Shown: piece after piece, positions 6,748-8,340 of the stretch
Layout of the letters: every line of letters starts with the position of its first letter
Position numbering within the stretch: position 1 is the stretch's first letter
DNA from: Deltaproteobacteria bacterium
GTDB lineage: Bacteria; Desulfobacterota; Desulfobulbia; Desulfobulbales; BM004
DNA length: 8,340 nucleotides
Direction of reading: 5' to 3'
Assembly: GCA_019312695.1 (NCBI GenBank)
Contig: JAFDCT010000170.1
Coordinates: 1 to 8,340 of the forward strand
Made by a program: the position numbers and the translations under genes
The notes under the pieces: generated by a model
The model's database searches: none
What the model was told of the DNA's origin: nothing
What the model saw: only the letters and a program-made list of their open reading frames with translations

Positions 6748-6789
6748 ATCACTTTCCTCATTTTTTGTGTTTTACAGGTCTTCCCTGCA

Positions 6790-6817
6790 ATTATGTCTGT
6801 TAAATACCATATCGCAA
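6790..6817 (-). promoter_or_regulatory. Candidate promoter for the cupin gene
   Basis: On the minus strand TTGCGA (6817-6812) and CATAAT (6795-6790) are separated by 16 bases; the -10 matches five of six positions. It lies about 43 bases before the cupin ATG. The call rests on sequence match only. Confidence 0.45.
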
Positions 6818-6917
6818 GACACTGGTCCTCGACTTATATCAATGGAACCTGAAAAGAATGCAAAAAAATAACAATGGGGTATCGGAAAAGATCAGACAAT
6901 ACGAGATAATAACGCAA

Positions 6918-6939
6918 CTGACCAGATGTTCAGGGTCAG
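6918..6939. repeat. Inverted repeat CTGACC-N10-GGTCAG
   Basis: A perfect six-base inverted repeat with a ten-base spacer lies in the 265-base gap between the small membrane protein gene and the cupin gene, about 100 bases upstream of the candidate cupin promoter. It has no T-run on the minus side, so it is a poor intrinsic terminator. It may be a protein-binding site or a weak RNA hairpin at the end of the membrane protein transcript. Nothing else in this gap is supported. Confidence 0.35.
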
Positions 6940-7012
6940 AAAATTTATGTAAGGCGAATGAAGATCGGAATTTTTTAAAAAACTGTTACTGTGCGGAAAG
7001 CAAGAACATTTT

Positions 7013-7303
7013 TTATTTGTCAGGGTGAGATTGCAGATACCATGAGTAGCCGAATAATCCAAGTCCCGTAAGCGTTGTTATTATGGCCACAGGCCAAGGG
7101 GTACGATAACTGCCGGTCTCCATGGCATTGACCACAAAAACTGCGGCAATAAACAACACAACATAACTTGCCTCCCTGAACCTGGCAGAGTTTTCCTGCG
7201 GTGATTCTTCATTCCCCGGTTTATGCATTTGTTCCTGGGGCCTTTCGCAAGTCTCTTTGCCGGTCGTATTGCTCTGGGAATTTTCTTTATTTGTATCGGT
7301 CAT
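7013..7303 (-). CDS. Small two-helix membrane protein, function unknown
   Basis: The chosen start is the ATG at 7303-7301, with AGGTG (7314-7310) six bases upstream, giving 96 residues. An in-frame GTG at 7321 would add six residues but has no better ribosome site. Residues 1-44 are very polar (rich in Asn, Glu, Gln and Ser), without clear repeats and probably unstructured. Two hydrophobic segments follow, about 45-61 (ASYVVLFIAAVFVVNAM) and about 69-90 (PWPVAIITTLTGLGLFGYSW), ending in a short polar tail. I recognise no family. It lies 140 bases after the CCG-domain protein gene. The disordered head plus hairpin of two helices suggests a small inner-membrane protein or a subunit of a larger complex, but no partner is indicated. 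Confidence 0.65.
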   Translation of the reverse strand: MTDTNKENSQSNTTGKETCERPQEQMHKPGNEESPQENSARFREASYVVLFIAAVFVVNAMETGSYRTPWPVAIITTLTGLGLFGYSWYLQSHPDK

Positions 7304-7353
7304 TGAATTCACCTGTCTCACAGATTAGATCACAGCGCGGAATTTTATAATTT

Positions 7354-7382
7354 ATGATAATTAATAGTTTATAAAGTTACAA
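7354..7382 (-). promoter_or_regulatory. Candidate promoter for the small membrane protein gene
   Basis: On the minus strand TTGTAA (7382-7377) and TATCAT (7359-7354, five of six matches) are 17 bases apart, in a very AT-rich stretch about 50 bases before the ATG. AT-rich sequence yields such matches easily, so confidence is low. Confidence 0.35.
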
Positions 7383-7443
7383 GGGTTGCCTTGGTCAAAC
7401 AGTAGCAGCATCTGCTGGTAAAACTTTTTTTTCGCCTCAATTT

Positions 7444-8340
7444 TTAATCTTCCCACTTGTAAGTTCTTTCTCTGCTGAAGGCATATTTCATCTTTTTTTT
7501 AAGTTTCCGTTTCAGCAACAAACGGTTCAGATAGGTAAACGGCGCTTTTGCAGCCCTGGTCTTTCCGGCCAGAGCGGCAGCAGGACTAAAAAGCAGATCC
7601 AGGAGATGGATGGTCGGACACACCTTGCTTAAAAAATTGGCGCAACCTGCACAGTAGGTAATTATCCGTCTGCCATTCACTTGTTGTCTACGCATCTCGG
7701 CCCAGTTGCCAGCCAGGTCTGGCGCCACAAAATACGCCCCTCCGCCTTCACCGCAGCAGAGAGTCTTCTTGCCATGATGTTTCATCTCCTCATGGGTGAC
7801 ACCGCAGGCCTTGACAAGTTTCCGGACCGAAGCCTGCATATCCTTTTCAAACCTGGCAACGCATGAGTCTTGAATTACCACCGGTTCTGCAGTAGGAAGT
7901 ACTTCGGGCTGCCAATATTCCCGGGCCAGTATTTCATAAACACTTCGGGTGGAAATACCCTTGCCGTACTGGTTAAACACCGCATAACAGCTTGGGCATG
8001 CTACCAGGATTGTTTTAATATTGTGTTCAACAAGGTAGTCCATCATCTCGCGAAACATGGCAAGAAAAAAATCTGTGCGTCCCAGATCATGGGACGGTTT
8101 GGTGCAGCAGTCCAGAACAATTCCCAGGTTCGGGAAATGCTCCAACAGATGATCATATAGTTGCTTGACACGCTGCGGTCGCGTACCGGATAAGGCACAA
8201 CCGGGGAAAAATACCGAATCACAACCAGTGGGCAGGCCGTAAAATGAATATCTTTTAGAGGTTCCCCGCTGTTCAAATTTTATCAGCGGTTTCTGTTTTG
8301 CAAAATCTGCATTACTGCTTGCTGCAGTATAACGCCGCAT
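7444..8340 (-). CDS. CCG-domain iron-sulfur protein, heterodisulfide reductase subunit B/D-like (5' end possibly outside window)
   Basis: The visible 298 residues contain two CCG (cysteine-rich) domains of the HdrB/HdrD/GlpC type that bind a noncubane iron-sulfur cluster. The first has FFPGC (C48), DCC (C78-C79) and CPSC (C115, C118). The second has DSC (C160), LCCGEGGG (C195-C196) and CAGC (C230, C233). Both cysteine sets are complete. Such proteins form the electron-transfer or disulfide-handling subunit of redox complexes in anaerobes. The tail (about 277-298) is strongly basic. The ATG at 8340-8338 is the last codon of the window, so it may be the true start or an internal Met; no ribosome site can be checked. 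An N-terminal ferredoxin-like domain of the kind found in HdrD or GlpC could lie upstream. The exact partner and substrate are unknown. Confidence 0.85.
   Translation of the reverse strand: MRRYTAASSNADFAKQKPLIKFEQRGTSKRYSFYGLPTGCDSVFFPGCALSGTRPQRVKQLYDHLLEHFPNLGIVLDCCTKPSHDLGRTDFFLAMFREMMDYLVEHNIKTILVACPSCYAVFNQYGKGISTRSVYEILAREYWQPEVLPTAEPVVIQDSCVARFEKDMQASVRKLVKACGVTHEEMKHHGKKTLCCGEGGGAYFVAPDLAGNWAEMRRQQVNGRRIITYCAGCANFLSKVCPTIHLLDLLFSPAAALAGKTRAAKAPFTYLNRLLLKRKLKKKMKYAFSRERTYKWED

Noticed and set aside
7303..7321. GTG start at 7321 for the small membrane protein
   Set aside because: The ATG at 7303 has a well-spaced AGGTG, while the GTG has no clear ribosome site.
7404..7430. Hairpin AGCAG-CAT-CTGCT followed by a T-run on the plus strand
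   Set aside because: No plus-strand gene ends here and the T-run is several bases away from the stem. Read on the minus strand, after the CCG-domain gene, there is no T-run at all.
1..8340. CRISPR array, insertion sequence, tRNA or rRNA
   Set aside because: I found no regularly spaced repeats, transposase-like ORF, terminal inverted repeats, tRNA cloverleaf or rRNA-like sequence on either strand.

Overview
The window is a compact bacterial region in which every supportable gene lies on the minus strand, so transcription runs from right to left. GC content looks moderate. The gene mix is a CCG-domain heterodisulfide-reductase-like iron-sulfur protein, an ole hydrocarbon cluster, a BepA-like periplasmic protease and a cobalamin riboswitch. 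This suggests a Gram-negative, probably anaerobic bacterium of the Desulfobacterota (old Deltaproteobacteria) type. That placement is inference from gene content; no rRNA or other marker is present.

Right to left in transcription order: (1) 8340-7444, an iron-sulfur protein with two CCG domains, possibly cut by the window edge. (2) 7303-7013, a small two-helix membrane protein of unknown function. (3) 6747-6427, a single-domain cupin with its own candidate promoter. (4) 6234-2715, oleB-oleC-oleD, an operon with two 4-base ATGA start/stop overlaps. OleC is the beta-lactone synthetase, OleB the beta-lactone decarboxylase and OleD the 2-alkyl-3-oxoalkanoate reductase of long-chain head-to-head olefin synthesis. 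(5) 2622-1210, a secreted M48 metalloprotease with a TPR tail (BepA-like). (6) 1173-499, a PP-loop ATPase of the Dph6/ATP_bind_4 family. (7) 465-1, a cobalamin-controlled leader: sigma70-type promoter, B12 aptamer, strong intrinsic terminator, a 38-codon ORF, and the first codons of the regulated gene, which runs off the left edge.

The most notable points are as follows. The ole operon lacks oleA, the thiolase that makes its beta-keto acid substrate; a cupin gene and a promoter region sit where oleA usually lies. The B12 riboswitch controls a tiny unrecognised protein that is translationally coupled to an unseen gene. A diphthamide-synthetase-like PP-loop protein is present in what appears to be a bacterium. 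Only one stretch of more than 300 bases (128-498) has no gene, and it is filled by the riboswitch leader.
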